Positions 16,227 to 24,623 of a stretch of 33,184 nt of DNA are shown in pieces. Source of the stretch: Streptomyces cinereus (lineage in GTDB: Bacteria; Pseudomonadota; Gammaproteobacteria; Pseudomonadales; Moraxellaceae); assembly GCA_014647715.1 (NCBI GenBank), contig BMPS01000023.1:1-33184 (forward strand), read 5' to 3'. Position 1 is the stretch's first letter. Each line of letters begins with the position of its first letter. Position numbers and translations under genes: made by a program. Under the pieces are notes generated by a model, which saw only the letters and a list, made by a program, of their open reading frames with translations, was not told where the DNA came from and made no database searches.

Positions 16227-19200
16227 ATGTTGCTTTCGATAAGCCATTCATCAAAAAAAACTATCAAACCGTTAAGTTTAGCTATTTCCTCTATTATTTT
16301 GGCAGCCTGTAGCAGTGCGCCAACCAGCACCACCAGTCCAGCGGGTAAACCCATGATTGGATCATCCAGTCACAGCAAAAGCACGGTGCGTAGCGCGCAA
16401 GAAAATGCGGCGCTACTGGATATGGATAGTTTGGATGAACTAGAAGGGCTGCTTGAAGCCACCGACATGACCATGGTAGAGAATAACGCTTTGTTGGTTC
16501 AGCGCTACGGTAATCTATGGGATAGACTGCGCGTCAATTTTCGTATGAACTCCAATGTGTACGATCCGCGTATTGAAGCGCAGAAAAGTTGGTTCATTAG
16601 CCGTCAAGACTATCTAAACCGCTTAACAGCGCGTGCTAGCCGCTATTTATACTACACAGTACGCGAAGCTGAGCGTCGCAACATTCCAACGGAACTGGCA
16701 TTATTGCCTGTGATTGAAAGCTCTTATGACCCCAATGCCAATAGTAACGCATCTGCGGCAGGGTTATGGCAGTTTATTCCAAGTACAGGTCGTATTTATG
16801 GTTTGAATCAAACCAGTACCTTTGATGGTCGCCGTGATGTGATTGAGTCAACCCGTGCCGCTTATGACTTTTTGACGGCCTTGTATAACCAATTTGGGAG
16901 TTGGGAGTTGGCATTGGCATCCTACAATGCCGGTCCAGGTCGTATCCAATCTGCGATTAATTATAATGCAGCACGGGGGTTACCAACGGATTATTGGTCG
17001 CTTAAATTACCTACTGAAACGATGAACTATGTCCCTCGATTTTTGGCAGTGGCGCAAATTGTCAAAAATCCGAGTACCTACAATGTGTATTTACCCGCAA
17101 TTGCGAACCGTCAGCATTTTAGAAGTGTCCCTGCCAATGTTGGGGTAAGTTTGTATGAAATTAGTAATTTGACAGGCGTAAGCTACGATGAACTGCGTGC
17201 CCTAAATCCTGCGTTAATTGCAGGTACGGTAGATATGTCAGGCCCAAGCCGTATTCTGATTCCCAATGATCTCAATGAATCAATTGACCGTAAAATCACC
17301 CAATTACGGGGTAATGGTTATATGAGTCAGCAAGGTTATTTGGCAAACAATAGTTATGTCACCCCTAAAACTACTACATCTACTTATAACACACCGCCGA
17401 CAAACTTTGGCAACCAAACTAGAACCACAACCGCAAGTCAGGGTGATTCACTCAGTGCCGCCAAACAAGCCTATAGCAAAAAAGAAACAGTTAACTTGCC
17501 ATCCTCTAGCAGCGATTTGGCGGCGATGGCAACTAGTATGGTTAAAAACCAAACCACGACTTATATCGCCCCCATTCCTAGTACACCAAGCATCCAAAGC
17601 CGCAATACGGTAATCAAAGAACCACCGATTACCGCCACCGAGCAAAAAATAGTGACCGCTGAAATGCAGTCTACCAATACATTACCAACTACTTCAGCTG
17701 TTGTTACTGCCAACAACACCGTGGTGCAAGAGCCGCCTTTATCCAATCAAGAGCGTAATTTGATTGCTAAAGAAATCGAAAAAACTGCACCCCAAGTAGA
17801 GCAAGCCATTAACCCTACCGATGGTAATATCAAGCTCAATGCTATTCAGACTCAGCAATCTGTGCTAGAAGCCAAAGGCGAAACCAAAAAACTCAGTTAC
17901 GAAGAGCCGCCAGTGGTGTTGCCAAAAGAGGTAAAAATTACCCAAGCGTCGAGCTTAAATGGCAAAGCGCCAAGCACGGCGCAAGCAGCCACGAGCAAAT
18001 CCAATATCGCCAGTGAAAGCAAAGCTGTCACAGTTAGCAAGCCGGTTGCCAAAAAACGTCCGAGCGGCACACGCAGCACCTATCAAGTCAAAGCTGGCGA
18101 CACCTTGGCAAATATCGCCAGTCGCATGGGTGTGAATTGGCGAGATATCGCTGAATGGAACCAAATTGATCCAAATGCCGCCTTGCTAGCGGGTTCAACA
18201 CTTTACTTATACAACGCCAAGCCTATCGAACCCAAAGTAGCGGAAGCGCCAAAACGTAAAGCCAATAGCTATATCGTGCAAGCGGGGGATACCTTGACAG
18301 GCATCGCCGACAAGTTTGATCTAAATGTCAGTGAGTTAGCAAAATTCAATAATTTACCAGTCACTTATCAAGTGCGTACCAACCAAAACTTGTGGTTAAT
18401 TCCAGACAAAATGCCCAAGCCGCCAGTGGCACAGCCGGCAGCGCAAAAGCCTGCCCCTGCTAGAGCCGAAGTGCAACCGGTATCAAGTCGTTATACGGTT
18501 CAGACGGGTGATACCTTGTCGGGTATCGCTGATCGACTGTCCGTATCGCCCAAAGACATTGCCGATGTCAACGGTTTTAACACCAATTATCGTGTGCAAA
18601 AAGGGCAAGTCATCATCGTGCCTGTCACAGTTGAAAAGGTCAAATATGCGCTAGCTGGCAAATCGATTAACTACACAGTACGCCCAGGTGATAGCTTAGG
18701 TAGCGTCGCCAATAACTTTGATTTAACAGTATCAGACTTGGCCAAAGCCAATTATCTAAAACCCACAGCAAACTTAATTCAAGGGCAAAAACTGGTTATT
18801 CCTCAAGCGGGATTGGGTACGGTGGCTAGCGTGACAGCGACCCGCGAACCGATGAGCAAGCAGGACTCTGCAAAACCCGACAGCAAAAAAGAAACAAAAA
18901 AAGAGACCAAAGCAGCCAAAGACTCCCAATCAGAGGAGGATAACAAGCCAGCGTCAAAGCCAGTAAGCAAATATAGTCGTGGTGATGCACAAGGCTACCA
19001 AGTAAAATCAGGTGATAGTCTGACAAACTTGAGTGCAAAATATGGCGTTTCTAAAAGTGAGCTTGCCGCTTTAAATAATTTAAAAGGTAATGAGTCGTTA
19101 TTGATTGGTCAAAATATCAAAATTCCAAAAACCACAACAACCTATAAAGTCAAAGCAGGCGAAGGCTTAATCTCTTTGGCAGGACGCTTTGGCGTCAGCC

Positions 19201-19280
19201 CTAAAGAGTTGGCTAGTCTAAATAACTTGTCACCAACGGCCTCGCTAAAAGTGGGTCAAATCATTACGGTGCCAAAATAG
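16227..19280 (+). CDS. mltD: MltD-like lytic transglycosylase lipoprotein with six LysM repeats
   Basis: This 1017-residue protein cuts peptidoglycan glycan strands to 1,6-anhydromuropeptides if it acts like other family 1D enzymes. The lipobox ILAAC places the lipidated cysteine at residue 28, and Ser at +2 fits the outer membrane. The SLT domain (about 145-260) has the catalytic glutamate at 164 (LPVIESSYDP), GLWQFIPSTG and YNAGPGR at 233. A weak LysM-like stretch follows (VSLYEISNLTGVSYDELRAL, first part), then a long Thr/Gln/Ser-rich linker and six clear LysM domains starting near 619, 682, 756, 816, 924 and 973. E. coli MltD has 452 residues and fewer LysM copies. The ATG at 16227 has AGGA 8 bases before it; a start at 16173 would add 18 residues in front of the signal. 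Confidence 0.92.
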   Translation: MLLSISHSSKKTIKPLSLAISSIILAACSSAPTSTTSPAGKPMIGSSSHSKSTVRSAQENAALLDMDSLDELEGLLEATDMTMVENNALLVQRYGNLWDRLRVNFRMNSNVYDPRIEAQKSWFISRQDYLNRLTARASRYLYYTVREAERRNIPTELALLPVIESSYDPNANSNASAAGLWQFIPSTGRIYGLNQTSTFDGRRDVIESTRAAYDFLTALYNQFGSWELALASYNAGPGRIQSAINYNAARGLPTDYWSLKLPTETMNYVPRFLAVAQIVKNPSTYNVYLPAIANRQHFRSVPANVGVSLYEISNLTGVSYDELRALNPALIAGTVDMSGPSRILIPNDLNESIDRKITQLRGNGYMSQQGYLANNSYVTPKTTTSTYNTPPTNFGNQTRTTTASQGDSLSAAKQAYSKKETVNLPSSSSDLAAMATSMVKNQTTTYIAPIPSTPSIQSRNTVIKEPPITATEQKIVTAEMQSTNTLPTTSAVVTANNTVVQEPPLSNQERNLIAKEIEKTAPQVEQAINPTDGNIKLNAIQTQQSVLEAKGETKKLSYEEPPVVLPKEVKITQASSLNGKAPSTAQAATSKSNIASESKAVTVSKPVAKKRPSGTRSTYQVKAGDTLANIASRMGVNWRDIAEWNQIDPNAALLAGSTLYLYNAKPIEPKVAEAPKRKANSYIVQAGDTLTGIADKFDLNVSELAKFNNLPVTYQVRTNQNLWLIPDKMPKPPVAQPAAQKPAPARAEVQPVSSRYTVQTGDTLSGIADRLSVSPKDIADVNGFNTNYRVQKGQVIIVPVTVEKVKYALAGKSINYTVRPGDSLGSVANNFDLTVSDLAKANYLKPTANLIQGQKLVIPQAGLGTVASVTATREPMSKQDSAKPDSKKETKKETKAAKDSQSEEDNKPASKPVSKYSRGDAQGYQVKSGDSLTNLSAKYGVSKSELAALNNLKGNESLLIGQNIKIPKTTTTYKVKAGEGLISLAGRFGVSPKELASLNNLSPTASLKVGQIITVPK

Positions 19281-19304
19281 GTTAACTATAGTTTATAAAA
19301 TAAG

Positions 19305-19334
19305 AAAACCACTATGTAAAAATAGTGGTTTTTT
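19305..19334 (+). terminator. Terminator after the lytic transglycosylase gene
   Basis: AAAACCACTAT (19305-19315) and ATAGTGGTTTT (19322-19332) pair perfectly around a 6-base loop, with a T-run at the end. Confidence 0.9.
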
Positions 19335-19398
19335 ACTTAAGTTTTTGCCCGGTTTTATAGTTTAGTTTTTATACTTAGCAAGGAAATTATAAGGCAAT

Positions 19399-19433
19399 AA
19401 AAAAGCGTATTTAATTAAAAATACGCCTTTTTT
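19399..19433 (-). terminator. Terminator after hupB
   Basis: GCGTATTT (19405-19412) pairs with AAATACGC (19419-19426). A-rich sequence before the stem gives a T-run on the minus strand, and a T-run also follows on the plus strand, so it may act on both. Confidence 0.85.
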
Positions 19434-19447
19434 AGATATAGGGTTAA

Positions 19448-19720
19448 TTAGTTAACCATATCTTTTAAACTTTTACCTGCTTTAAAGCTTGGCACTTTGC
19501 TTGCTGGAATTTGAATTTCTTCTTTAGTCTGTGGGTTACGACCTGTACGTGCTTGGCGTTCTTTCACGCTAAACGTACCAAAGCCAACCAGTGACACGGT
19601 ATCATTGGCTTTCATTGCTTCGCCAATCGTTGCAATAAAGGCATTTAATGCTTCAGTTGATTGGGCTTTAGAAAGACCACTTTTTTTAGCAATGCTATCA
19701 ACTAATTCTGACTTATTCAT
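19448..19720 (-). CDS. hupB: DNA-binding protein HU
   Basis: A 90-residue histone-like protein that bends and compacts DNA as a dimer. It begins [18 protein letters not shown] and carries the family signature [20 protein letters not shown] (arm and hinge), with the arm-tip proline in RNPQT and the C-terminal [11 protein letters not shown]. The ATG at 19720 has AAGGAT 8 bases upstream and gives exactly the HU length; a longer reading from 19786 would add an unrelated hydrophobic stretch. Whether it is the alpha or beta type cannot be decided. It is transcribed from a good promoter just upstream, divergently from the next gene. Confidence 0.96.
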   Translation of the reverse strand: MNKSELVDSIAKKSGLSKAQSTEALNAFIATIGEAMKANDTVSLVGFGTFSVKERQARTGRNPQTKEEIQIPASKVPSFKAGKSLKDMVN

Positions 19721-19840
19721 AAGAATATCCTTCAAATTTTTAGGGATGAAAATAAACGTTATATATACAAAGCACACGCTTGGCAATTAATTAGGCTCAA
19801 AGCCTTAAGTATCAAGTGCTGCATAAGTAATTATGATTCG

Positions 19841-19869
19841 ATTATAAGTAAACTCCAACGGCTTCACAA
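19841..19869 (-). promoter_or_regulatory. Predicted sigma70 promoter of hupB
   Basis: On the minus strand TTGTGA (19864-19869) and TATAAT (19841-19846) are 17 bases apart, about 120 bases before the hupB start. Confidence 0.6.
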
Positions 19870-20057
19870 GCAGTTTAAGCATAATTTCTGTGGAATTAAG
19901 CATTGATTAACGTGTTTTTGCAAAATATAGCGGTTGGCACACCAAACGATAACATTTTATTTCAACAAAAACCGCTAAAAATTGATATATACAGCTATAG
20001 TGAGTAAAAGTGGCTAAGAATCAATCTCGCAATGATTTCTTGACTAAGAATCACCGA

Positions 20058-20086
20058 CTGACAGTGTTTTATACCAGACTTACAAT
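20058..20086 (+). promoter_or_regulatory. Predicted promoter of the UbiJ-like gene
   Basis: CTGACA (20058-20063) and TACAAT (20081-20086), each one base off consensus, are 17 bases apart and lie about 80 bases before the start codon. The rest of the 448-base hupB-20169 gap holds only A+T-rich sequence, including a spaced AGCGGTT/AACCGCT inverted pair near 19929-19976. Confidence 0.5.
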
Positions 20087-20168
20087 AATTAATGTTATTA
20101 ACAACCTTTTGAAGTTACACTATCGACAAATTACAAAACCCATATTTGATTAATTTTGTGGAAATTTA

Positions 20169-20831
20169 ATGAACGATAATTTTCAAACTTCGACCAATGC
20201 CCCAAGCAATATAGCCACGACAGCGCTCAATGTTGTATTAGTGATTATTGAAACCTTGCTGACCCTGTTGCTACGTTTCGATGCAGATCTTCGTAAGGTT
20301 GTTTATCCTTTAGCCACTACCAATACCGTCGTCCGTATTCATGCTTATGTCCCAAGCGTCACTTTTTATGTGACTTTTACCGTTAACGGCATTTTGTTAG
20401 ACAGTCAATTACAGCCTTCTCAGCAGGTCGATGTGACCATCAATGGCTTTACTTGGCAAATTGCACAGAATTTATTTACCAACCAGCCTAAAGCCATCGA
20501 GCAGCTACAAATCCGCGGCGAAGCACAAAAGATGGCAGAGGTGAAGGCTTTTTTACATCAAATTGGTATCAATCAGCTATTACAAGTCATCACAAAAGCA
20601 GTCAAAGGCGATAAAGACAAGCAAAAAACCAAAAAGCCTATCAAAACCGATGCTGACTACAAACAACAAGTTGAGACACTCAATAGCCAAGTCAACGCCG
20701 CAAATCTACAAAAAACAGCGCTTGAAGCACAAATTGTAGAATTAAAAAGTAAAAATCAATGGATGAAACGCGCGGCAATCGCATTTTTTGTATTATTCGT
20801 TATTTGCGCGATTGGCTGGGCGGTAAAATAA
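20169..20831 (+). CDS. UbiJ/SCP2-like protein with coiled coil and C-terminal membrane anchor
   Basis: A 220-residue protein that I cannot name with certainty. Residues about 18-140 follow the order seen in UbiJ: an amphipathic ETLLTLLLRFDADLRKVV helix, a strand-rich part with VVRIHAYVPSVTFYVTF, a VDVTINGFTWQIAQNLF stretch, and IRGEAQKMAEVKAFLHQIGI. This fits an SCP2-type lipid-binding fold. A lysine-rich linker (about 150-165), a predicted coiled coil (about 168-198) and one membrane segment (about 202-218) follow, with only two residues outside. The protein would be tail-anchored in the inner membrane with the domain in the cytoplasm. It stands alone between hupB and iscR. UbiJ assists ubiquinone synthesis; a role here is inference. 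Confidence 0.55.
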   Translation: MNDNFQTSTNAPSNIATTALNVVLVIIETLLTLLLRFDADLRKVVYPLATTNTVVRIHAYVPSVTFYVTFTVNGILLDSQLQPSQQVDVTINGFTWQIAQNLFTNQPKAIEQLQIRGEAQKMAEVKAFLHQIGINQLLQVITKAVKGDKDKQKTKKPIKTDADYKQQVETLNSQVNAANLQKTALEAQIVELKSKNQWMKRAAIAFFVLFVICAIGWAVK

Positions 20832-20899
20832 CAACCATTGCCTGCATTGCTTTGATAAAAGTCGCTTATCATTAAACAAATAAATCTGAGAAATAAATA

Positions 20900-20957
20900 A
20901 ATCCGAGTGTTTTAGTAAGAATTAATCTTGACTAAAAGACTCGGATTTTCATATAAT
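20900..20957 (+). promoter_or_regulatory. isc operon promoter with IscR-like inverted sites
   Basis: TTGACT (20928-20933) and TATAAT (20952-20957) are 18 bases apart. The -35 lies in CTTGACTAAAAGACTCGGAT (20927-20946), which matches most positions of the type 1 IscR consensus as I recall it (ATASYYGACTRWWWYAGTCRRSTAT). AATCCGAGTGTTTTAGT (20900-20916) is its inverted copy with one mismatch to ACTAAAAGACTCGGATT (20931-20947). The same palindrome could also end transcripts from the gene upstream. Repression by [2Fe-2S]-IscR is the expected control, inferred from the family. Confidence 0.7.
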
Positions 20958-21037
20958 AGTCCTACCAACCATAAAACACGTTTTCACGGCTTACGATGCT
21001 TGAACAGATTTAAATTTTTAACTTAAGTGGGGCTATT

Positions 21038-21652
21038 ATGCGATTGACAACCCGAGGACGCTATGCAGTGACGGCGCTGCTAGATTTGGCATTGCAAGAG
21101 CAAAAACATGAATTGGCTGTGTCATTGTCTGATATCGCAAAACGTCAAGAGATTTCTATTTCTTATCTTGAGCAGTTGTTTTCAAAGCTACGTAAAAAAG
21201 GTTTGGTAGTAAGCACTCGTGGGGCATCAGGTGGTTACCATATTGCCAAACCCATCAATGAAATCTCAATTATGAGTATTATTTCAGCAGTTGATGAGTC
21301 GGTTGATGCCAGAGCTTGCGAAGGTAAAGGTAACTGCCAAGATGGCGCTATGTGTTTAACCCATGATTTATGGAATGGATTGTCTGAGCAAATTGAAAAT
21401 TATCTGTCCACCGTGACACTAGATACGCTCATCAACCGTCAAATTATCCGTGAAATTTCTGAGCGTCAAATTTTGATGGTTGAAGACATGCAGGATAAAA
21501 ATCAGTCTGCGGTAAACTCAATGACAGAGGCACCCGTATCGCAACGATCAAAGAAAATCACCAATAAAGTTGGTAACATTAGTAATAATCATTCATTAAC
21601 TCATAACAGCAAAACCTTACAACAAAATTCCGGGGAGAATTTGTTAGCATGA
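21038..21652 (+). CDS. iscR: Fe-S cluster assembly transcriptional regulator IscR
   Basis: An Rrf2-family winged-helix repressor that senses Fe-S supply through a [2Fe-2S] cluster. It begins [19 protein letters not shown], has the recognition region [19 protein letters not shown], and carries the cluster ligands Cys94, Cys100, Cys106 and His109, spaced as in E. coli (92, 98, 104, 107). At 204 residues it is about 40 longer than the E. coli protein; the extra C-terminal part is polar, rich in Asn, Ser and Lys, and looks disordered. Its stop overlaps the iscS start in ATGA, and the iscS ribosome-binding sequence GGGGAGAA is inside its last codons. It is the first gene of iscRSUA-hscBA-fdx. Confidence 0.97.
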   Translation: MRLTTRGRYAVTALLDLALQEQKHELAVSLSDIAKRQEISISYLEQLFSKLRKKGLVVSTRGASGGYHIAKPINEISIMSIISAVDESVDARACEGKGNCQDGAMCLTHDLWNGLSEQIENYLSTVTLDTLINRQIIREISERQILMVEDMQDKNQSAVNSMTEAPVSQRSKKITNKVGNISNNHSLTHNSKTLQQNSGENLLA

Positions 21653-22866
21653 ATAAATTAGTCTATTTAGATTATGCCGCGACCACACCAATTGATGAGC
21701 AAGTCGCCCAAAAGATGATGAAATACATGACCTTTGATGGCGTGTTTGGTAATCCTGCATCGCGTTCGCACGGGTTTGGTTGGCAAGCTGAGGAAGCGGT
21801 TGAAACCGCACGCGAGCAAATCGCGGAGTTAATCAACGCCGATCCACGTGAAATTGTATTTACTTCAGGTGCTACTGAGTCAGACAATTTAGCGATTAAA
21901 GGGGTGGCACAGTTTTATAGTGGTAAAGGCAAACACATCATTACTAGTAAAATTGAACATAAAGCCGTGCTAGACGTCTGCCGTGAATTAGAAACAGAAG
22001 GTTTTGAAATCACCTATTTAGACCCACAGCCAAAGACAGGTCTGATCACGGTTGACCAAGTTAAAGAGGCTATTCGTGAAGATACCATTTTAGTGACCCT
22101 AATGATGGTTAACAATGAACTTGGTACCTTAACAGATGTCGCGGCGATTGGTGAAATCACACGTGAAAAAGGTATTATTTTTCATGTCGATGCGGCGCAG
22201 GCAGCCGGTAAAACTCCGATTGATTTAGAGCAATTAAAAGTTGATTTGATGAGTTTTTCTGCGCATAAAATTTATGGTCCTAAAGGGATTGGTGCCTTAT
22301 ATGTTCGCCGTAAACCGCGTGTGCGTCTAAAATCACAAATGCAAGGTGGTGGTCATGAGCGTGGTATGCGTTCAGGTACTTTGGCAACGCATCAGATTGT
22401 AGGGATGGGTGAAGCATTTGCCATTGCTGGCAAACGTATGGCAGAAGATGAAGCCAGACTTACAAAACTGCGCCAACGTCTGTGGGACGGGTTAAAAGAG
22501 CTTGATGAGGTTTATCTTAATGGTGACATCAATCACAGCATTCCAAATATCGTCAACATCAGCTTTAACTTTGTAGAAGGCGAATCGTTGATGATGTCAT
22601 TGAAAGATTTTGCCGTGTCGTCTGGTTCTGCTTGTACATCAGCGACGCTTGAGCCTTCCTACGTATTACGTGCGATTGGATTATCAGATGAGCTTGCTCA
22701 CAGTTCAATTCGTTTTAGTTTGGGACGTTATACCACCGAAGAAGATGTTGACCATGCGATTGCTGAGATGCGAACCGCGGTTGAAAAATTACGCGCTTTA
22801 TCACCGCTTTGGGATATGTATAAAGAAGGCGTTGATTTAAATAGTGTGGAATGGAATGAACATTAA
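21649..22866 (+). CDS. iscS: Cysteine desulfurase IscS
   Basis: A PLP enzyme that takes sulfur from cysteine as a persulfide and hands it to IscU, and in many bacteria to tRNA thiolation enzymes. At 405 residues it matches E. coli IscS (404). PLP-binding Lys207 lies in [24 protein letters not shown] gives the cofactor aspartate, and the active-site loop cysteine is Cys329 in [19 protein letters not shown] (partial). The C-terminus [21 protein letters not shown] (last part WDMYKEGxDLxxVEW) is the conserved tail that contacts IscU. It is translationally coupled to iscR through a 4-base overlap. Confidence 0.98.
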   Translation: MNKLVYLDYAATTPIDEQVAQKMMKYMTFDGVFGNPASRSHGFGWQAEEAVETAREQIAELINADPREIVFTSGATESDNLAIKGVAQFYSGKGKHIITSKIEHKAVLDVCRELETEGFEITYLDPQPKTGLITVDQVKEAIREDTILVTLMMVNNELGTLTDVAAIGEITREKGIIFHVDAAQAAGKTPIDLEQLKVDLMSFSAHKIYGPKGIGALYVRRKPRVRLKSQMQGGGHERGMRSGTLATHQIVGMGEAFAIAGKRMAEDEARLTKLRQRLWDGLKELDEVYLNGDINHSIPNIVNISFNFVEGESLMMSLKDFAVSSGSACTSATLEPSYVLRAIGLSDELAHSSIRFSLGRYTTEEDVDHAIAEMRTAVEKLRALSPLWDMYKEGVDLNSVEWNEH

Positions 22867-22967
22867 TTTGTATTAAAAATTAATTTCCATTAAAAATTTA
22901 TTCAATCGAATTAATAAGTAAAGATTAGTCAGTTACGTTTGACGTAATCAGCCAAAAGGAAAATGAA

Positions 22968-23351
22968 ATGGCCTACAGTGATAAAGTGCTTGACCATTAT
23001 GAAAATCCACGAAATGTGGGAAACTTAGATAAAGATGCCAAAAATGTCGGTACCGGTATGGTCGGTGCCCCAGCGTGTGGTGATGTGATGCGCCTGCAAA
23101 TCCAAGTGGGTGATAACGGTATCATTGAAGATGCGCGCTTTAAAACCTATGGTTGTGGTTCAGCCATTGCCTCAAGCTCATTGGTGACAGAGTGGCTTAA
23201 AGGCAAAACCCTGGATGAAGCTAGCGCAATTAAAAACAAAGATATCGCTGAAGAGCTGGCACTGCCACCGGTTAAAGTGCACTGCTCAGTGTTGGCAGAA
23301 GACGCAATTAAAGCAGCGATTGAAGATTATAAATCCAAATCTGAAGCTTGA
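22968..23351 (+). CDS. iscU: Fe-S cluster assembly scaffold IscU
   Basis: The scaffold on which [2Fe-2S] clusters are built before transfer. At 127 residues (E. coli 128), it has ligands Cys37 (APACGD), Cys63 (YGCGSA) and Cys106 (VHCSVLAEDAI), Asp39, and the LPPVK motif (99-103) that HscA binds. AAAAGGAAAATGAA gives a good ribosome-binding site. The gap from iscS is 101 bases of A+T-rich sequence without a visible terminator; the gap to iscA holds a long hairpin. Confidence 0.98.
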   Translation: MAYSDKVLDHYENPRNVGNLDKDAKNVGTGMVGAPACGDVMRLQIQVGDNGIIEDARFKTYGCGSAIASSSLVTEWLKGKTLDEASAIKNKDIAEELALPPVKVHCSVLAEDAIKAAIEDYKSKSEA

Positions 23352-23367
23352 TTGATTTCACGATTGT

Positions 23368-23402
23368 CACAGTCTTATTGATTCATCCTCAATAAGACTG
23401 TG
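23368..23402 (+). promoter_or_regulatory. Perfect intercistronic hairpin between iscU and iscA
   Basis: CACAGTCTTATTGA (23368-23381) and TCAATAAGACTGTG (23389-23402) form a 14-bp stem with the loop TTCATCC. No T-run follows, so full termination is unlikely. It may stabilise the upstream mRNA, mark a cleavage site or tune iscA-hscBA-fdx against iscRSU. Confidence 0.75.
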
Positions 23403-23457
23403 TGAGTCGCTCGAAGTGACTAGCTTGAAGATTGAAATGAATAGATGGGGTAGTAAA

Positions 23458-23778
23458 GTGATTGAATTATCAAACGATGCAGCTGAACATGTACGCGATT
23501 TTTTACAAAACCGTGGTCATGGCGAAGGTATCCGTGTGGGTATCCGTACCGCAGGTTGTTCTGGCTTAGCTTATGTGCTGGAATTTGTAGATGAGCCAGA
23601 TCCTAACGACCAACGTTTTGAGAGCAATGGGGTCAGTGTATTTGTCGATCCAAAAAGCTTAGTTTATCTTAATGGTTTGAAAATGGATTTTGTGAAAGAA
23701 GGTCTTAATGAAGGCTTTAAATTTAGTAATCCAAACCAAAAAGGTGAGTGTGGCTGTGGTGAATCTTTCACCGTTTAG
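23458..23778 (+). CDS. iscA: Fe-S cluster assembly protein IscA
   Basis: An A-type carrier that binds iron or Fe-S clusters and passes them on, mainly towards [4Fe-4S] proteins. The three conserved cysteines are Cys34 ([10 protein letters not shown]) and Cys98 and Cys100 (ECGCGESF). I chose the GTG at 23458 because it gives 106 residues, against 107 in E. coli, lines up with the family start ([11 protein letters not shown]) and has GGGG 7 bases upstream. In-frame starts at 23437 (ATG) or 23416 (GTG) would add 7 or 14 unrelated residues. It lies within the isc operon, before hscB. Confidence 0.95.
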   Translation: MIELSNDAAEHVRDFLQNRGHGEGIRVGIRTAGCSGLAYVLEFVDEPDPNDQRFESNGVSVFVDPKSLVYLNGLKMDFVKEGLNEGFKFSNPNQKGECGCGESFTV

Positions 23779-23830
23779 TTTTTAGTATTTTTTTGTCAGT
23801 ATAGTGATGGCTCGGTAGGGGAAATTGAAA

Positions 23831-24463
23831 ATGGTTAATTATTTTGAGTTGATGAATGTACCCCAACAATATCAAATTGATATAGCCAAACTTCAGCAGA
23901 CCCTTCGCCAACTTCAATCTAAGTTCCATCCTGATAACAATCTTGATGCGTCTGTAGCTGAGCAAACCCTTTTGCTATCTGCTAATACCGATAGTTCTTT
24001 GCGTGAATCAATCGCCAAATTATCCGCACTAAAGCCTGAGCAAGCGTCTGCTATTATTAATGAAGCCTACAATACGCTTAAAAACCCTGATTCTCGCGCG
24101 TCACATTTATTGGCACTCAAAGGCATTTCACAATCTATTAACCAGCCGATTCGTGATTTGGAATTTTTAGACGATGCCATGTCATTTCGTATCGATTTAG
24201 ACGATGCTGATAGCCAAAGTATTACCTTGCTTAGCAAAAAACTTACCGAGTGGCTAAATAATTATCAACTTGCCTTTGACGAAGTTTACCAAAAAATTGA
24301 TAATTCAGCTGCAGCTGAGGCTAATCATGATGCCTTAACCAAACAGGCGATAGATATCATTCAAAAACTGCAGTTTTTGGTTAAATTACAAGCAGATGTG
24401 GCAAAAACCACTGATGAGTTAGCCAAGCGGAATTTTGATAATGATGACGATTTGTATGTGTAA
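23831..24463 (+). CDS. hscB: Fe-S assembly co-chaperone HscB
   Basis: A J-domain protein that brings loaded IscU to HscA and stimulates its ATPase. The J domain opens MVNYFELMNVPQQYQID and has the essential HPD motif at residues 33-35. A polar stretch of about 20 residues is inserted (about 48-70) before NEAYNTLKNPDSRASHLL, a part that is continuous in E. coli HscB, so the protein has 210 residues rather than 171. The C-terminal helical IscU-binding part begins near FLDDAMSFRIDLDDA. The start is the ATG at 23831 rather than a TTG at 23825; GGGGAAA lies just before it. Confidence 0.93.
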   Translation: MVNYFELMNVPQQYQIDIAKLQQTLRQLQSKFHPDNNLDASVAEQTLLLSANTDSSLRESIAKLSALKPEQASAIINEAYNTLKNPDSRASHLLALKGISQSINQPIRDLEFLDDAMSFRIDLDDADSQSITLLSKKLTEWLNNYQLAFDEVYQKIDNSAAAEANHDALTKQAIDIIQKLQFLVKLQADVAKTTDELAKRNFDNDDDLYV

Positions 24464-24530
24464 ATCATGATTAAAGGGTAAGTCGTCCTAGCAGTGGTTA
24501 AGTTTTATTTGGTTTATCATATTTTTAATT

Positions 24531-24536
24531 TATAAT
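24531..24536 (+). promoter_or_regulatory. Possible internal promoter element before hscA
   Basis: A perfect TATAAT stands in the 160-base A+T-rich hscB-hscA gap, about 90 bases before hscA. No convincing -35 is present (TTTGGT at 17 bases), so this is weak. Confidence 0.2.
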
Positions 24537-24623
24537 ACCATCCGTTTTGACTTTCTATAAAGATATAACCTAAGCTGGTTTTATTTTCAAATTATTTTTT
24601 CCATTTTTTAATTGGTCCAATAT

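Noticed and set aside
23368-23402. Rho-independent terminator between iscU and iscA
   Set aside because: No T-run follows the stem, and iscA-hscBA-fdx have no clear promoter of their own after it, so full termination is unlikely.
24464-24623. Separate hscA promoter with TTGACT near 24548
   Set aside because: The distance to the nearest -10-like sequence is only about 11 bases, which does not fit sigma70. Only the weak TATAAT at 24531 was kept.
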